Source: Ovoidimarina sp038744785
Lineage (GTDB): Bacteria > Pseudomonadota > Alphaproteobacteria > Rhodobacterales > Rhodobacteraceae
Assembly: GCA_038744785.1 (NCBI GenBank)
Contig: JBCDLX010000002.1
Location: 164,891 to 228,890 of the forward strand
Direction of reading: 5' to 3'
Length of the DNA stretch: 64,000 bases
Below, in pieces: positions 8,992 through 18,696 of this stretch. The translations under genes were made by a program, and so were the position numbers. The notes under the pieces are model-generated. The model saw nothing but the letters and a program-made list of their open reading frames with translations, was not told the DNA's origin and ran no database searches. Each line of letters opens with the position of its first letter. Within the stretch, counting starts at the first letter, position 1.

Positions 8992-9097
8992 GCTATCGGC
9001 CAAACTCGGTATTCGCACCGGCAGGCTAACCGTAAACGGGATGATCGTGTCGCGCCGGTTCTTGCGGACAACGATGCGATGACACCTTTAGGTCAAT

Positions 9098-9937
9098 TTA
9101 GCGGGTCAGCGCCCGGGCAATCGCGCAAAACGCCTCGACCGAGACCTGTTCGGCGCGGTCCGTCGCACGCACACCAGCAGTTTCCAATATCGTCTCGATG
9201 TCGGGGGAAATAGATTTTAGCGATGTGCGTAGCATCTTTCTTCGCTGATTGAATGCCGCCGCCACTACGCGCTTCAGAACTGTTGAATCCGCTGGAAATC
9301 GCGGTGTTTCCAAACGTGTCAGGTGCACCACCGCGGACCGCACTTTTGGCGGTGGGGTGAACGCCTCGGGCGGAAGCTCCATCACAATCCGCGCGTCGCT
9401 GCGCCAGTTGGCCAGCACGGACAGACGTCCGTATGTCCTCGATCCAGGTCCCGCCACGATCCGGTCGGCGACTTCGCGTTGGAACATCAGGGTCATGCTG
9501 TGCCAAAATGGCGGCCCGGTTGGCGGGTCAAGCCAGCGGGTCAATAGTTCGGTTCCCACGTTATAGGGAAGGTTCGACACGATCCGAACAGGGGGCAGCA
9601 GCCGGTCCAGGACCTGTGCATCAAGCGCGTCGCCCTGAACAATCTCAAGCCGTTCAGGGTAGCTCGCCGCAATTTCTTCTAAGGCTGGGACACAACGGGG
9701 GTCCTTTTCAACTACCACGACCCGCCGGGCGCCTTCGGCCAGAAGCCCTCGGGTCAGTCCGCCTGGGCCCGGCCCGACTTCCAGCACATCATGCGACCCT
9801 AAATCGCCCGCCGATCGCGCGATCTTGGCCGTCAGGTTCAGATCTAGCAGAAAGTTCTGCCCCAACGCTTTGCGGGCCGAAAGCCCGTGCCGCGCGATCA
9901 CGTCGCGCAGGGGGGGGAGCGCGTCGATCTGGCTCAC
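9098..9937 (-). CDS. rsmA: 16S rRNA (A1518/A1519) dimethyltransferase
   Basis: KsgA/RsmA dimethylates two adjacent adenines in the 3' hairpin of 16S rRNA, a late 30S maturation checkpoint. Visible motifs are KALGQNFLLD (N-terminal, SAM region), LEVGPGPGGLT (SAM binding) and the catalytic SNLPYNVGTEL. I chose the GTG at 9937 (about 279 residues), which gives the family-typical start SQIDALPPLRDVI and follows a GGGGGC site. The frame is open to another GTG at 10039, but those residues look like untranslated sequence. It is the last gene of the lptF-rsmA operon. Confidence 0.94.
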   Translation of the reverse strand: MSQIDALPPLRDVIARHGLSARKALGQNFLLDLNLTAKIARSAGDLGSHDVLEVGPGPGGLTRGLLAEGARRVVVVEKDPRCVPALEEIAASYPERLEIVQGDALDAQVLDRLLPPVRIVSNLPYNVGTELLTRWLDPPTGPPFWHSMTLMFQREVADRIVAGPGSRTYGRLSVLANWRSDARIVMELPPEAFTPPPKVRSAVVHLTRLETPRFPADSTVLKRVVAAAFNQRRKMLRTSLKSISPDIETILETAGVRATDRAEQVSVEAFCAIARALTR

Positions 9938-10057
9938 GCCGCTGCGCCCCCGTTTGTCGCCGAAAGATGCCGGCCAAGACGGCGCAAGGGGGGTAAGCCC
10001 CTTTGTCTCTCCCGCGTCCGACAATGGCGCGCGCGGCACAGTCCTAGATTGAGTATT

Positions 10058-11026
10058 TTATTCACGCGCCCGTGCCATGTCATACGCCAGACGCAGCGCC
10101 GCCATGAGCGAGGTCGGATCGGCGCGCCCGGTGCCGGCTATGTCGAACGCCGTTCCGTGATCGGGTGATGTCCGAACAAATGGCAGGCCCAGCGTGACAT
10201 TCACACCGCCCGCGAAATCGATTGTTTTGATCGGGATCAGCGCCTGGTCATGATACATCGCAACCGCGGTGTCATAGCCTGCGCGAGCGTCCGCGTGAAA
10301 CATCGTGTCGCCGGGCATCGGCCCTACGAGATCAAAGCCTTCGCGGCGCAATGCCTCTAATGTCGGACCAATCAGTTCGATCTCTTCGTGCCCCATCGCG
10401 CCACCTTCACCCGCATGGGGGTTCAGTCCGGCAACAGCGATCCGGGGATGCGTGATCCCGAAGTCCCGGATCAAGGCCTCTTGCGTGATCCGGATTGTCT
10501 GGGCAAGGTTTTCGGCAGTCAGGTGGTCGGGCACCTCGGAAAGCGGGATATGGATCGTTGCTGGCACGACCCGAAGTTCGGCGCAGGCGAGCATCATGAC
10601 AACCGGGACATCGCCGGATAGGGCAGACAGATATTCAGTGTGCCCAGGATACGGGAAATCGGCGCCATCGATCAGCGCTTTCTTCGAAATCGGTCCCGTG
10701 ACGATCCCGCTTGCCGAGCCCGACTGCGCGAGGTCCACGGCATCACGAATCGCGGCGATTACGGCGGCTGCGTTTTCCGGTGCAGGTTGGCCCGGAACCG
10801 CTGGCTTGGGAAATTCCCGGACGATGACCGGCAGCCCGTGCGCCATGGCCTGCTCGCACTCGTCGGGGGCCGCAATTGGCACTGACTGCGTTCCGGTGGG
10901 CAAGTGACGGGGGTCCCCAATCCAGAAGAAAGGAACCTCGCCTTGCAGCGCCGCATGAGCCTTGGCCGCAATTTCAGGACCGATCCCCGCCGGTTCGCCA
11001 CAGCTCAGCGCCAGGGGTGCGTTCAT
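10058..11026 (-). CDS. pdxA: 4-hydroxythreonine-4-phosphate dehydrogenase
   Basis: PdxA oxidises 4-phosphohydroxy-L-threonine for the DXP-dependent pathway to pyridoxal phosphate. The 322-residue product begins SCGEPAGIGPEI. It has the metal-ligand histidines in DFPYPGHTEYLS, GLNPHAGEGGAMG and AMYHDQALIPIK, and ends with the NVTLGLPFVRTSPDHGTAFDIAG signature. Its start ATG overlaps the surA stop by four bases (ATGA). The surA-pdxA-rsmA order is widespread in proteobacteria. Confidence 0.96.
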   Translation of the reverse strand: MNAPLALSCGEPAGIGPEIAAKAHAALQGEVPFFWIGDPRHLPTGTQSVPIAAPDECEQAMAHGLPVIVREFPKPAVPGQPAPENAAAVIAAIRDAVDLAQSGSASGIVTGPISKKALIDGADFPYPGHTEYLSALSGDVPVVMMLACAELRVVPATIHIPLSEVPDHLTAENLAQTIRITQEALIRDFGITHPRIAVAGLNPHAGEGGAMGHEEIELIGPTLEALRREGFDLVGPMPGDTMFHADARAGYDTAVAMYHDQALIPIKTIDFAGGVNVTLGLPFVRTSPDHGTAFDIAGTGRADPTSLMAALRLAYDMARARE

Positions 11027-12261
11027 TGAAGGTCTATGATCAAAGCATCCGCGCGAAGCTCGGACAGAAAGCTGGCTGAAAAGGATTCGATGCGCTGGTT
11101 CAACAGCGCCCGCCGTAAGGCTGCGCGGTCAATTTCCTCGCTGACAGCGGTCGTGCGTCCGCACAGCATCAAAAGCAGTTGCACATTGCCCCGCCGCACC
11201 GAGGTTGAGACTTCGTTCTCGTCCAAGGATTCTAATGCGGCACGAACGTCGCCCGGGATTTCCCCAACAGGACGTTCGGCGCGTACCAGCCGATCGGCAG
11301 GCAGGCCAAACGCTGTCCCGTAGAGATCGTCACAAGTGTCGATTTCCCCTGCAATTCTGCGCGCATCGGCTTGCGAGCCATTCGGAATCCGAAACTCTGC
11401 ATAGTCGATCGCCACCGTTGCAGGGTTGGAGACAGGCAGTTCTTCAAGCGCGCGCAACTGGAACAGTGCGATCGCATTCGGAAGCCGGACTGGTGAACTG
11501 ATCCTGCCCGTGGGTAACGTCAAAAGCTCTGACCGTAGCGCCGGCGGCAGCCGGGTGAGCGGGAGCCAGTCCAGCCGTCCTCCGACCCCACGGGTCTGCG
11601 AAACCGAGAAGTTTCGGGCGGCGTCGGAAAAGGCGTCAAAGCTTGAAATCTGCGCGATCTCGGCCGCGCGCTCTTCCGACGCGCTCGTCTCGGCCGCGTC
11701 GCGGGCGGGCAGAATGATCTCGGACAGAAGGACGCGCACCCCGCCTTCTCGTCCCAGCAAGGTTACGGCGCGGTCCACCTCTTCTTCCGAGACGCTCGCA
11801 CGGTTGCCGATACGTGCGCGAATAACCCTTCGCCAGAGGATGCCTGCCTCGACAAAATCGTAAAGCGTTTCTTCCGCGACACCGCGCCGGGCGAGACCCG
11901 CCAGAAACTCTTCGCGCGATACGTTTGCACGTCCCGCCAGTTCGTCGATCCCGGCTTCGATCGCTTCTTCGGTCGCCTCGATTTCGGCCTCGGCCGCTGC
12001 TTGAAGCTGAAGCCGTTCTTCGATCAGCCGGTCGCGCGCATTTTCACTTAGATCACCAGCGGCGCCAAGCGCAGCAAGAAGCTCGACCCTTTGGGCAAGG
12101 TCATAGCGTGTGATTAGGGTGTCGTTTACGCGGATCGCCGGATCGAATACCGACTGCCCGATCCCTGCGCGCGGTGCAATCACCATGACAAGGCAAAGGA
12201 ACGCAGCTAGGTAAGCACCGGCGGGTCGCTCTGGGCGGTAGGGGGTCACGCGTCTGGTCAT
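11023..12261 (-). CDS. surA: SurA-type periplasmic peptidyl-prolyl isomerase/chaperone
   Basis: SurA escorts unfolded outer-membrane proteins, including LptD, across the periplasm. The 412-residue product has an N-terminal signal segment (~16-36). Next come a SurA_N-like helical domain (INGxxIT equivalent VNDTLITRYDLAQRV, ~42-58, to about 150) and a parvulin-like PPIase region (~175-280, with SEIILPA and GGRLDWLPL). A weaker second domain precedes the C-terminus. The parvulin active-site residues are not obviously conserved, so chaperone function is more likely than strong isomerase activity. It overlaps lptD and pdxA by 4 bp each. Confidence 0.88.
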   Translation of the reverse strand: MTRRVTPYRPERPAGAYLAAFLCLVMVIAPRAGIGQSVFDPAIRVNDTLITRYDLAQRVELLAALGAAGDLSENARDRLIEERLQLQAAAEAEIEATEEAIEAGIDELAGRANVSREEFLAGLARRGVAEETLYDFVEAGILWRRVIRARIGNRASVSEEEVDRAVTLLGREGGVRVLLSEIILPARDAAETSASEERAAEIAQISSFDAFSDAARNFSVSQTRGVGGRLDWLPLTRLPPALRSELLTLPTGRISSPVRLPNAIALFQLRALEELPVSNPATVAIDYAEFRIPNGSQADARRIAGEIDTCDDLYGTAFGLPADRLVRAERPVGEIPGDVRAALESLDENEVSTSVRRGNVQLLLMLCGRTTAVSEEIDRAALRRALLNQRIESFSASFLSELRADALIIDLQ

Positions 12262-14372
12262 CCTCTGCAGTTTTGCCGTGCTGTCCTCTGGCTGGCGCCG
12301 GTCCCAAGCCCGGCAAGCGCCACCCGCACATCCAATTCTGTCGCGGGATCGACAGTAGTGGAACTCGTAAACCTGCGCGAGAGAGAAACACCGACCTCAA
12401 CGCATTCGTTCTCCCAGGTCAGACCCAGCCCGGCGCGGGTGGTCTCGCCGTCTGCGGCGTTAAATCGCCACTCGCTGCTTGCCCGCCAGCTTTGATTCAG
12501 TCGGTACCGCCCATCAAGGCGTAGTTCGGACAGATCGTCAGGCCGATTTTCCGATGGTTCCGCGGCGATCCAGATGTGAGACCCCGAAAGGGCGTAAGTC
12601 TCTTCGAACCAGGAGAAGCGGTTTTCGGACCGGGTAAGCGTCAGATCGCTTCCTATAAGCGATCGGCTCGACACGAGGATGCGCCCGCCAAGTTGGTACT
12701 CGACCGCGAAGAGCCAGTCGGACTGTCGTCCGGACAGCCCCGTTCCGGTGCTGAACTGATCTGTGTCATCAAGTCGGAAGATCCGGCCCAGCGTGGTCTC
12801 TATTGACCAATCGGTCGGATCATAGCGGGTCCATTTGACGCCAAGGTTCAGCCGCGGCCCGGTTTCATAGTTGTCGGTGCCGGGAAAGCGCGACAAGGCA
12901 AAAAGGTTGCCTTCGTCCAGTTCAACATTGACGCTGTCTTCGTTCGGAACCTCGTCGCCGGACGTGTCCGCCCACGCAAGCTGCACGATTGGTTCAAGAA
13001 TTTGTCGGGCACCGCGCGCTTCTGTCCGCTCCAGAGGCCAGCGAAGCGTAAGTGCCGCGCCAGCACGACCCCGGGTGGGATTGTCATCAAAGTCGGGGTC
13101 TTGAGAGACGTCGTAAAAATCATAGGCGGCTTCGGCGCTTGCTTCGGCAACAATGCCAAAGGGAAGCGTTCGGCTTGTGCTCCAATCCAATCCGGCAGAG
13201 ACCCGCGATACGTCCCGCCCGACGCCTGGTTCGCCCGAATCCCGCCGAATTCCGACGGCATCGAGCCCGGCCCAAAGAGATCCAGCGCGTCCCCGGGCCA
13301 CTCTCTGTCGGTAATTGAACTGCAGGATGTCGTTCGGAAGCTCTTGCTCTCGCTCGATTTCCGAGGCGCGAAGTGTCCGGTACGTCACGGCGCGGGCGCG
13401 CAGGTTCTGGTCCCGGCGAACCCGCGAGAAGGTCAGGGCGCTGTCCAGCCGGTCCTTGTCCTCGTACCCATAGTCGAAAAGGTAAGAATCGTCGGACACA
13501 AGCTCGATGTCGAAGCTTAGTTTGAAGTCCTCCGGCAGGTCGAAGGTCCCGCTTCCGAACAGGTAACCACGGATCTCGCCTTGTCGGATTTCGTCATCCG
13601 AAATCGCGCCCTCGAATTCCAGTGACCCGTACGCCACCTCCTGACGATACGCGAACTCCAGCGTGCGGGTGCGTGGTGAGACATAGGGCGTAAGTGTAAC
13701 GTCGGCATGGTCGCCGAACGGGATAAAGTAGGGTGTCCGAAGCCCGGTCGAAAGCTGTGACCGCGTGCGTATGCTTGGCACCAGGAACCCGCGCGCCCGT
13801 TCCAGTGTCGGATCGGGAAGACGCAGCCTTGGTATATATGCGATTGGCACCCCTGCCACGCGAAGCTGCGCCTTATCGAAATAGAGCTGTAATTCTTCTT
13901 CGTCGCGAACAACGCGACTGGCGCGGATCTCCCATAGCGGCGTCTCGCTGGTCTCACAGATTTCACAACTTGAGGCGACGACCCGACTTAGCCGGGTGAA
14001 CCGTCCGCTGACCCGGGTTAACTGTTGCGATGCTAGTTGCAGGCGCTGATTCAACACCAGGCGGGCGCCCTCGAGAATGCCGCGCTGAAGCGTCTCGTCC
14101 AACTGACCGGAATCCGCCAGAACGACCGCGCTTTCGCCATCTGTCAGAGTCAACGGGCCCTCGATATCCATTATGCCCGTATTCTGGTCGTAGGTGATGC
14201 GCGACGCAGTCAACCGCTGACCGTCATAAAGAACCTCGATATTACCCTCGGCCACCAGACGAGAGTCGGCCTCGATAAACACGCGATCTGCGACAAGTGA
14301 CGCTCTTTCTTGTGCGTGGCCGGGCAGGGGCCCCAGGCAGAAGACAAGCACGAAGAGAAAGGAGAAACGCAT
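12258..14372 (-). CDS. lptD: LPS-assembly outer membrane protein
   Basis: LptD forms, with LptE, the outer-membrane translocon that inserts lipopolysaccharide. The 704-residue product has a signal peptide ending GHAQ (~20), an N-terminal OstA-like beta-jellyroll (~25-150, LVADRVFIEADSRLVAEGNIEVLYDG) and a long C-terminal beta-barrel rich in alternating aromatic/hydrophobic strands. Cysteines occur in pairs or near the ends (CEIC at ~136-139, ENEC and NCRG near the C-terminus), which fits the disulfide-dependent maturation known for LptD. It begins one base inside the lptG stop (TAATG) and overlaps surA. Confidence 0.94.
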   Translation of the reverse strand: MRFSFLFVLVFCLGPLPGHAQERASLVADRVFIEADSRLVAEGNIEVLYDGQRLTASRITYDQNTGIMDIEGPLTLTDGESAVVLADSGQLDETLQRGILEGARLVLNQRLQLASQQLTRVSGRFTRLSRVVASSCEICETSETPLWEIRASRVVRDEEELQLYFDKAQLRVAGVPIAYIPRLRLPDPTLERARGFLVPSIRTRSQLSTGLRTPYFIPFGDHADVTLTPYVSPRTRTLEFAYRQEVAYGSLEFEGAISDDEIRQGEIRGYLFGSGTFDLPEDFKLSFDIELVSDDSYLFDYGYEDKDRLDSALTFSRVRRDQNLRARAVTYRTLRASEIEREQELPNDILQFNYRQRVARGRAGSLWAGLDAVGIRRDSGEPGVGRDVSRVSAGLDWSTSRTLPFGIVAEASAEAAYDFYDVSQDPDFDDNPTRGRAGAALTLRWPLERTEARGARQILEPIVQLAWADTSGDEVPNEDSVNVELDEGNLFALSRFPGTDNYETGPRLNLGVKWTRYDPTDWSIETTLGRIFRLDDTDQFSTGTGLSGRQSDWLFAVEYQLGGRILVSSRSLIGSDLTLTRSENRFSWFEETYALSGSHIWIAAEPSENRPDDLSELRLDGRYRLNQSWRASSEWRFNAADGETTRAGLGLTWENECVEVGVSLSRRFTSSTTVDPATELDVRVALAGLGTGASQRTARQNCRG

Positions 14373-15469
14373 TATCCGTCCTCAAGGTGCAAGAGAAGAC
14401 CAAGTGGCAACAGCAACGTCGCAACCGTTGGTCCCCAAGCGGCAAGGGCCACGGGAATCTGACCATTCTCGCCAAGGATCTGGGAGAAGTTTCGAACGAA
14501 ATATAGTGTGAAGCCCAGCAAGAGCGCCAGCATCACCATCAGACCGGTTTGCCCAAAACGGGCCGGACGCAGGGTAAAGCCGGCGGCGACAAGGACCATC
14601 GCCCCCAAAAGAAGCGGCATCGCCAGCTCCATTTGAAGCCAGACCCTGTGCTGACGCGCAGAGAAACCGGCAGTTTCCAACTGCTGAATAAAAGCGGGAA
14701 GCTCCCAAATCGGGATCGCCGACGGCGTTCCGAAACTGTCAGATATTTTTTCGCGGGTCAGTTCCGTAGGCAATATGTATGTAGACTCTACCGTTGCCTC
14801 TGCTTCCGGGTTTACGGTTCCTGCGAACGACCACAGCTTTACATCGCTAAGCTCCCAAGATCCGGCGCGCAGTGCGGCGCGGTCCGCTTCGAGCCTGCGG
14901 GACGGCAGCCCATCGGCATCAAACTCAAGAAACGTGACCTGTGTCAGCCGGGTTGCATCGAAGTTTGCGCGCGCGGCCCTTATCACGGTTTGACCGGTCG
15001 CGTCGCCGTCGCGCAGCCAAAGCCCCTCTGGTCCTACCGATAGGACGCTGGAGCGGGTGTCGAGAAGCCGGTCCGCCAGCGCGTCGAACTGTTTTGATGT
15101 CGCCGCGACGATGGGATTCATGATCGCGACACCAAGTGTCCCGAATAGAATGGCGATGCACACTGGCGATAGAATACAGGTCAGTGCCGAACGGCCGGAA
15201 GCCCGGGCTACAACCATTTCAGACGACCGCGACAGGGCGACAAACAGCGCAATAGCTGAGAGGATCGCCACCAGCGGTAAGACGCGATAGGCGCTTTCGG
15301 GCACATTCAGCAAAGTCAGCACTACGACATTGCCGAAACTTGCGTCGCTGCCATCGAAACGGCGCCCTTGCTCGACCAAGTCCACCAGCGCAAGAACCAG
15401 GAAGATCGTAGTGAATACGCCAATGAATGCAGCGGCATAGCGCCGGGCGAAATAGTAATGCAGCGTCAC
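14372..15469 (-). CDS. lptG: LPS export ABC transporter permease LptG
   Basis: LptG pairs with LptF in the inner-membrane LptB2FG transporter that extracts LPS. I chose the GTG at 15469, which overlaps the lptF stop (GTGA) and gives the typical start TLHYYFARRYAAAFIGVF. The product is then 365 residues with six predicted membrane helices, three near each end, around a periplasmic beta-jellyroll domain (~125-260). The open frame extends to 15583 without a good start. Membrane topology matches YjgP/YjgQ-family proteins. Confidence 0.94.
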   Translation of the reverse strand: MTLHYYFARRYAAAFIGVFTTIFLVLALVDLVEQGRRFDGSDASFGNVVVLTLLNVPESAYRVLPLVAILSAIALFVALSRSSEMVVARASGRSALTCILSPVCIAILFGTLGVAIMNPIVAATSKQFDALADRLLDTRSSVLSVGPEGLWLRDGDATGQTVIRAARANFDATRLTQVTFLEFDADGLPSRRLEADRAALRAGSWELSDVKLWSFAGTVNPEAEATVESTYILPTELTREKISDSFGTPSAIPIWELPAFIQQLETAGFSARQHRVWLQMELAMPLLLGAMVLVAAGFTLRPARFGQTGLMVMLALLLGFTLYFVRNFSQILGENGQIPVALAAWGPTVATLLLPLGLLLHLEDG

Positions 15470-16602
15470 AGCGCCGGTGCTCCGGTTGACTGTCGCCGAA
15501 AGACTTGCGGGTTTGCGGCGATCCACAGGAGTGCAACCGCCAGCGCTCCGCCGACTGCGGGCGGTATATAGATCAGGAACCACCCTGGGTCGGTTTCGTT
15601 CGCGACGTCGTTCATGGCGTTGTCCAGCGTTGTGAGCAGGACCACCAAGCCGACCGAGGCCCCGATCTGCTTGCGCACACCAAACCGGCTGAACCCGCCG
15701 ATCAGCAGCGTCGCGAACCCCAGGACAGGGGCAAGCGTCGCCATGATTGCCTTTGAAAAGCGCTGGTGGCCTTCAACGCGCATCTCGTTCTGGGTTTCGC
15801 CGATTTCGGCGGCCACTTCGGGATCGGCGGCAAGAAGTTCGGGGGTCGACAGGGCACGTATGCTGCGGCGTTCGCCGGCCCCGCTGTCCCCGGCCAAGAA
15901 GGCGGAGATATCGACACCGTAGGTTTCAAACCGGGTGACGGACAGACGACGAGCCGGAAGGAGGAGCTCTTGGGCGATGCCGTCATACATAATCAAGCGC
16001 GGACCTGCGTCGGTTCGAACAAGTCGCGCGCGCGCGGCGGTGTAAGTCGTAGGCGCTTTTGTGTCCGTTGCATCACGCAAGTAGACGTCGCGCAATTCAC
16101 CTCCGCCCGAGATGTCGCGAATGTAGACGGTGATACCACCTTCGGGATGAATGAACTGACCTTCGGTCAGAAGCCGTGCGGCCACATTCTCGGTTACTTC
16201 AACCTCTCGCTCCGCCAGGCGCGCGAAACTCGATGGGATCGCGAAATGCACAAGAAGCGATACGAAAGCGCCTACAAGAATGCCGAACACCAGAACCGGA
16301 CGGGCTAACCGGAACGGCCCGTAGCCTGTGGCCTGAACCACGACAAGTTCCGATTCCGCGGTCATCCGATTGGCCGCATAAACCGCAGCAGCGAAGGCCG
16401 AGATCGGAAGCACGATCCGGATCACATTCGGAAGGGTCAGGGCCGTAAACTCCAAAAAAACGGACGCCGACTGCCCCGAAGCGATCAGCCAGTCAAACAG
16501 GACGACGGCCCGGTTGACCCAGTAAACCAGCACCAGGACAATCGAGAAAAAGCCGAAGAACACCATCAGCTGCGACAGCAGGTAGCGGTCGAATCTCGAC
16601 AA
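15466..16602 (-). CDS. lptF: LPS export ABC transporter permease LptF
   Basis: This is the partner of LptG in the LptB2FG inner-membrane LPS extractor. The 378-residue protein starts MSRFDRYLLSQLMVFFGFFS, as is typical for LptF. It has helices at ~10-30, 50-70 and 95-115, a periplasmic domain (~125-260), then three more helices. It is the first gene of the six-gene operon ending with rsmA; the 138-bp gap to divergent pepA should hold both promoters. Confidence 0.94.
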   Translation of the reverse strand: MSRFDRYLLSQLMVFFGFFSIVLVLVYWVNRAVVLFDWLIASGQSASVFLEFTALTLPNVIRIVLPISAFAAAVYAANRMTAESELVVVQATGYGPFRLARPVLVFGILVGAFVSLLVHFAIPSSFARLAEREVEVTENVAARLLTEGQFIHPEGGITVYIRDISGGGELRDVYLRDATDTKAPTTYTAARARLVRTDAGPRLIMYDGIAQELLLPARRLSVTRFETYGVDISAFLAGDSGAGERRSIRALSTPELLAADPEVAAEIGETQNEMRVEGHQRFSKAIMATLAPVLGFATLLIGGFSRFGVRKQIGASVGLVVLLTTLDNAMNDVANETDPGWFLIYIPPAVGGALAVALLWIAANPQVFRRQSTGAPAL

Positions 16603-16740
16603 TGCCTCGTCCTTGGTCTGCTCTTCTTGCAGTCCACATTAACGGATTGACGGAGCCGCGAAAACTCCCTTCTGGTCACGCACCGCGCGGAGGGCTAGGT
16701 AGAGGCGAGTCATCCGAGAAAACCCGAGGGAGCCCACGAC
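16603..16740. promoter_or_regulatory. Divergent promoter region of lptF operon and pepA
   Basis: The lptF and pepA start codons face away from each other across 138 bp, so promoters for both the envelope operon and the aminopeptidase must lie here. I cannot assign -35/-10 boxes with confidence. Confidence 0.4.
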
Positions 16741-18219
16741 ATGACCCAGCCGCCAGCGCTGTCGTTTCAGGAGACGGATATCGATGCGATCGCAGCGGCA
16801 GAGGGCCGCGTCGTTGTTTTTGTGGGTCCATCTGGCAAGCTTGATCAGAACGCCCGCCGGGTGAACCGGCTCACCCGTGGCGCGCTGGACCGTTTCACCG
16901 AAAGCGACGGTTTCGCGAAGATGAACGAAGGCGAAGCGCGCGATCTCGCCTGGCCCACCGGGATGGCCGCAGACGCGGTGCAGGTCGTTAAACTTGACCG
17001 CCGTCCTCGAGCGGAGTTGGCAAGGAAGGCCGGAGTAGCAATCGGGCGCGCGGCGCGTGGCAGATCTGTTCTGGTTCTCGCTGGGGCGTTGAAGTTCGTG
17101 GAAGAAGTGGCGCTTGGTGCGCTTCTCAGAGCCTACGAATACACCGATCAAAAATCAAAATCCGAGGACGACAAGGGGCCGGGCCATCTGATCTTCATGG
17201 TCAGCCGTGTCGAAGACGCGCAAGCGGCGGCTGCGTCTGCTTCGGCTCTTGCCGAAGGTGTTTTCTTTGCGCGCGATCTGGTCAACGCACCTTCAAACGT
17301 TTTAACAACGACGTCCTTTGCCGACCAGCTGACGGAATTGTCCGAACTTGGAGCCGAGGTCACCGTCCTTGAAGAAGCACGTCTGGAAGAGCTGGGTATG
17401 CGCACCCTTCTGGCGGTGGGGCAAGGATCGGAAAGCCCGTCAAAGGTTGTGGTCATCCAGTGGAATGGGAACGGCGATGCGACACCGGTGGCGCTGATCG
17501 GAAAAGGTGTTGTGTTCGATACGGGCGGGATCAGCCTAAAGCCCGCGGGCGGCATGGAAGACATGACCATGGACATGGGGGGCGCGGGGACTGTGGCCGG
17601 CGTGATGCGCGCCCTTGCCCTACGCAAAGCCAAAGCAAATGTCGTCGGTCTTGTGGGCCTTGTGGAAAACATGCCGGATGGCAAGGCGCAGCGCCCGGGC
17701 GACGTTGTAACCTCAATGAAGGGCGACACGGTGGAGGTGATCAATACCGATGCCGAAGGCCGGCTCGTTTTGTGCGATGTGATGTGGTACGCGCAGGAAA
17801 CGTTCGCGCCGGTAGCTATGATTGACCTTGCAACGCTGACAGGTGCGATCATTATCGGTCTGGGACACGAAAATGCTGGCGTGTTCTCCAACGATGACGA
17901 TCTGTGTAACGCGTTCCTGAGCGCAGCAGCGACCGAAGGCGAAGGCGCTTGGAGGATGCCTTTGGGTCCGGCCTATGACAAGCAGCTCAAAAGCCGGATC
18001 GCGGACATGAAAAATGTGGGCGGGCGTCCCGCGGGTTCGATCACGGCGGCGCAGTTTCTTCAACGCTTCGTTAAGGACGACACACCCTGGATCCACCTGG
18101 ACATTGCGGGCGTCGCAAGCCTCAAGTCAGAAGGCCCGGCATCACCGAAGGGCGCGTCCGGCTGGGGCGTTCTAGCGTTGAACCGTCTGATTGCAGACAA
18201 ATACGAGGATGCCGAATAG
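16741..18219 (+). CDS. pepA: Leucyl aminopeptidase (M17 family)
   Basis: PepA is a hexameric, two-metal cytosolic aminopeptidase; some family members also bind DNA. The 492-residue product has the N-terminal macrodomain-like region and the M17 catalytic domain. Metal ligands lie in IGKGVVFDTGGISLKP and the signature NTDAEGRLVL, and the MDMGGAGTVAG segment is also present. It is followed six bases later by holC, the same order as in many proteobacteria. Confidence 0.95.
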   Translation: MTQPPALSFQETDIDAIAAAEGRVVVFVGPSGKLDQNARRVNRLTRGALDRFTESDGFAKMNEGEARDLAWPTGMAADAVQVVKLDRRPRAELARKAGVAIGRAARGRSVLVLAGALKFVEEVALGALLRAYEYTDQKSKSEDDKGPGHLIFMVSRVEDAQAAAASASALAEGVFFARDLVNAPSNVLTTTSFADQLTELSELGAEVTVLEEARLEELGMRTLLAVGQGSESPSKVVVIQWNGNGDATPVALIGKGVVFDTGGISLKPAGGMEDMTMDMGGAGTVAGVMRALALRKAKANVVGLVGLVENMPDGKAQRPGDVVTSMKGDTVEVINTDAEGRLVLCDVMWYAQETFAPVAMIDLATLTGAIIIGLGHENAGVFSNDDDLCNAFLSAAATEGEGAWRMPLGPAYDKQLKSRIADMKNVGGRPAGSITAAQFLQRFVKDDTPWIHLDIAGVASLKSEGPASPKGASGWGVLALNRLIADKYEDAE

Positions 18220-18224
18220 ACTGG

Positions 18225-18686
18225 ATGGGCGCGGCCTACTTTTATCATCTGACCCGGGGGCCGCTCGAAAACACGTTACCGGTCCTTCTGGAGAAATCTC
18301 TGCAAGCGGGTTGGCGTGTGGCGGTGCGCGGCACAGATCCTGCGCGCATGGACTGGCTGGACCAAAAGCTCTGGCTGGGCGAAGGTTTCCTACCGCACGG
18401 CCTTCTGGGAGGACCGCATGACGCCGATCAGCCAATCCTTCTTACCACAAACGCGGACGCCGGTTCACCGAATAGAGCCAACTGCCTGATGGCCGTCGAC
18501 GGCGCGCCCGTCCAAGTGGAAGAAGTCCATGCGCTTGATCGGGTCTGCCTTCTGTTCGACGGCAACGACGCCGGCGCTGTCGAGGCGGCGCGTGCCCAGT
18601 GGCGCACCCTGACAGCCGCAGGATGCGCCGCGAAGTATTGGAGCGAGGAGGGCGGGCGCTGGGAAATGAAGGCCGAAAGCGGATAG
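18225..18686 (+). CDS. holC: DNA polymerase III chi subunit
   Basis: Chi belongs to the clamp-loader complex and contacts single-stranded DNA-binding protein. The 153-residue length is usual. The N-terminal FYHLTRGPLENTLPVLLEKSLQAGWRVAVRG segment, the WLGEGFLPHGL motif and the central LLTT...RANCLMAVDGA match the family. It forms an operon with pepA, with a 5-bp gap. Confidence 0.92.
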   Translation: MGAAYFYHLTRGPLENTLPVLLEKSLQAGWRVAVRGTDPARMDWLDQKLWLGEGFLPHGLLGGPHDADQPILLTTNADAGSPNRANCLMAVDGAPVQVEEVHALDRVCLLFDGNDAGAVEAARAQWRTLTAAGCAAKYWSEEGGRWEMKAESG

Positions 18687-18696
18687 GCCCAGAAGG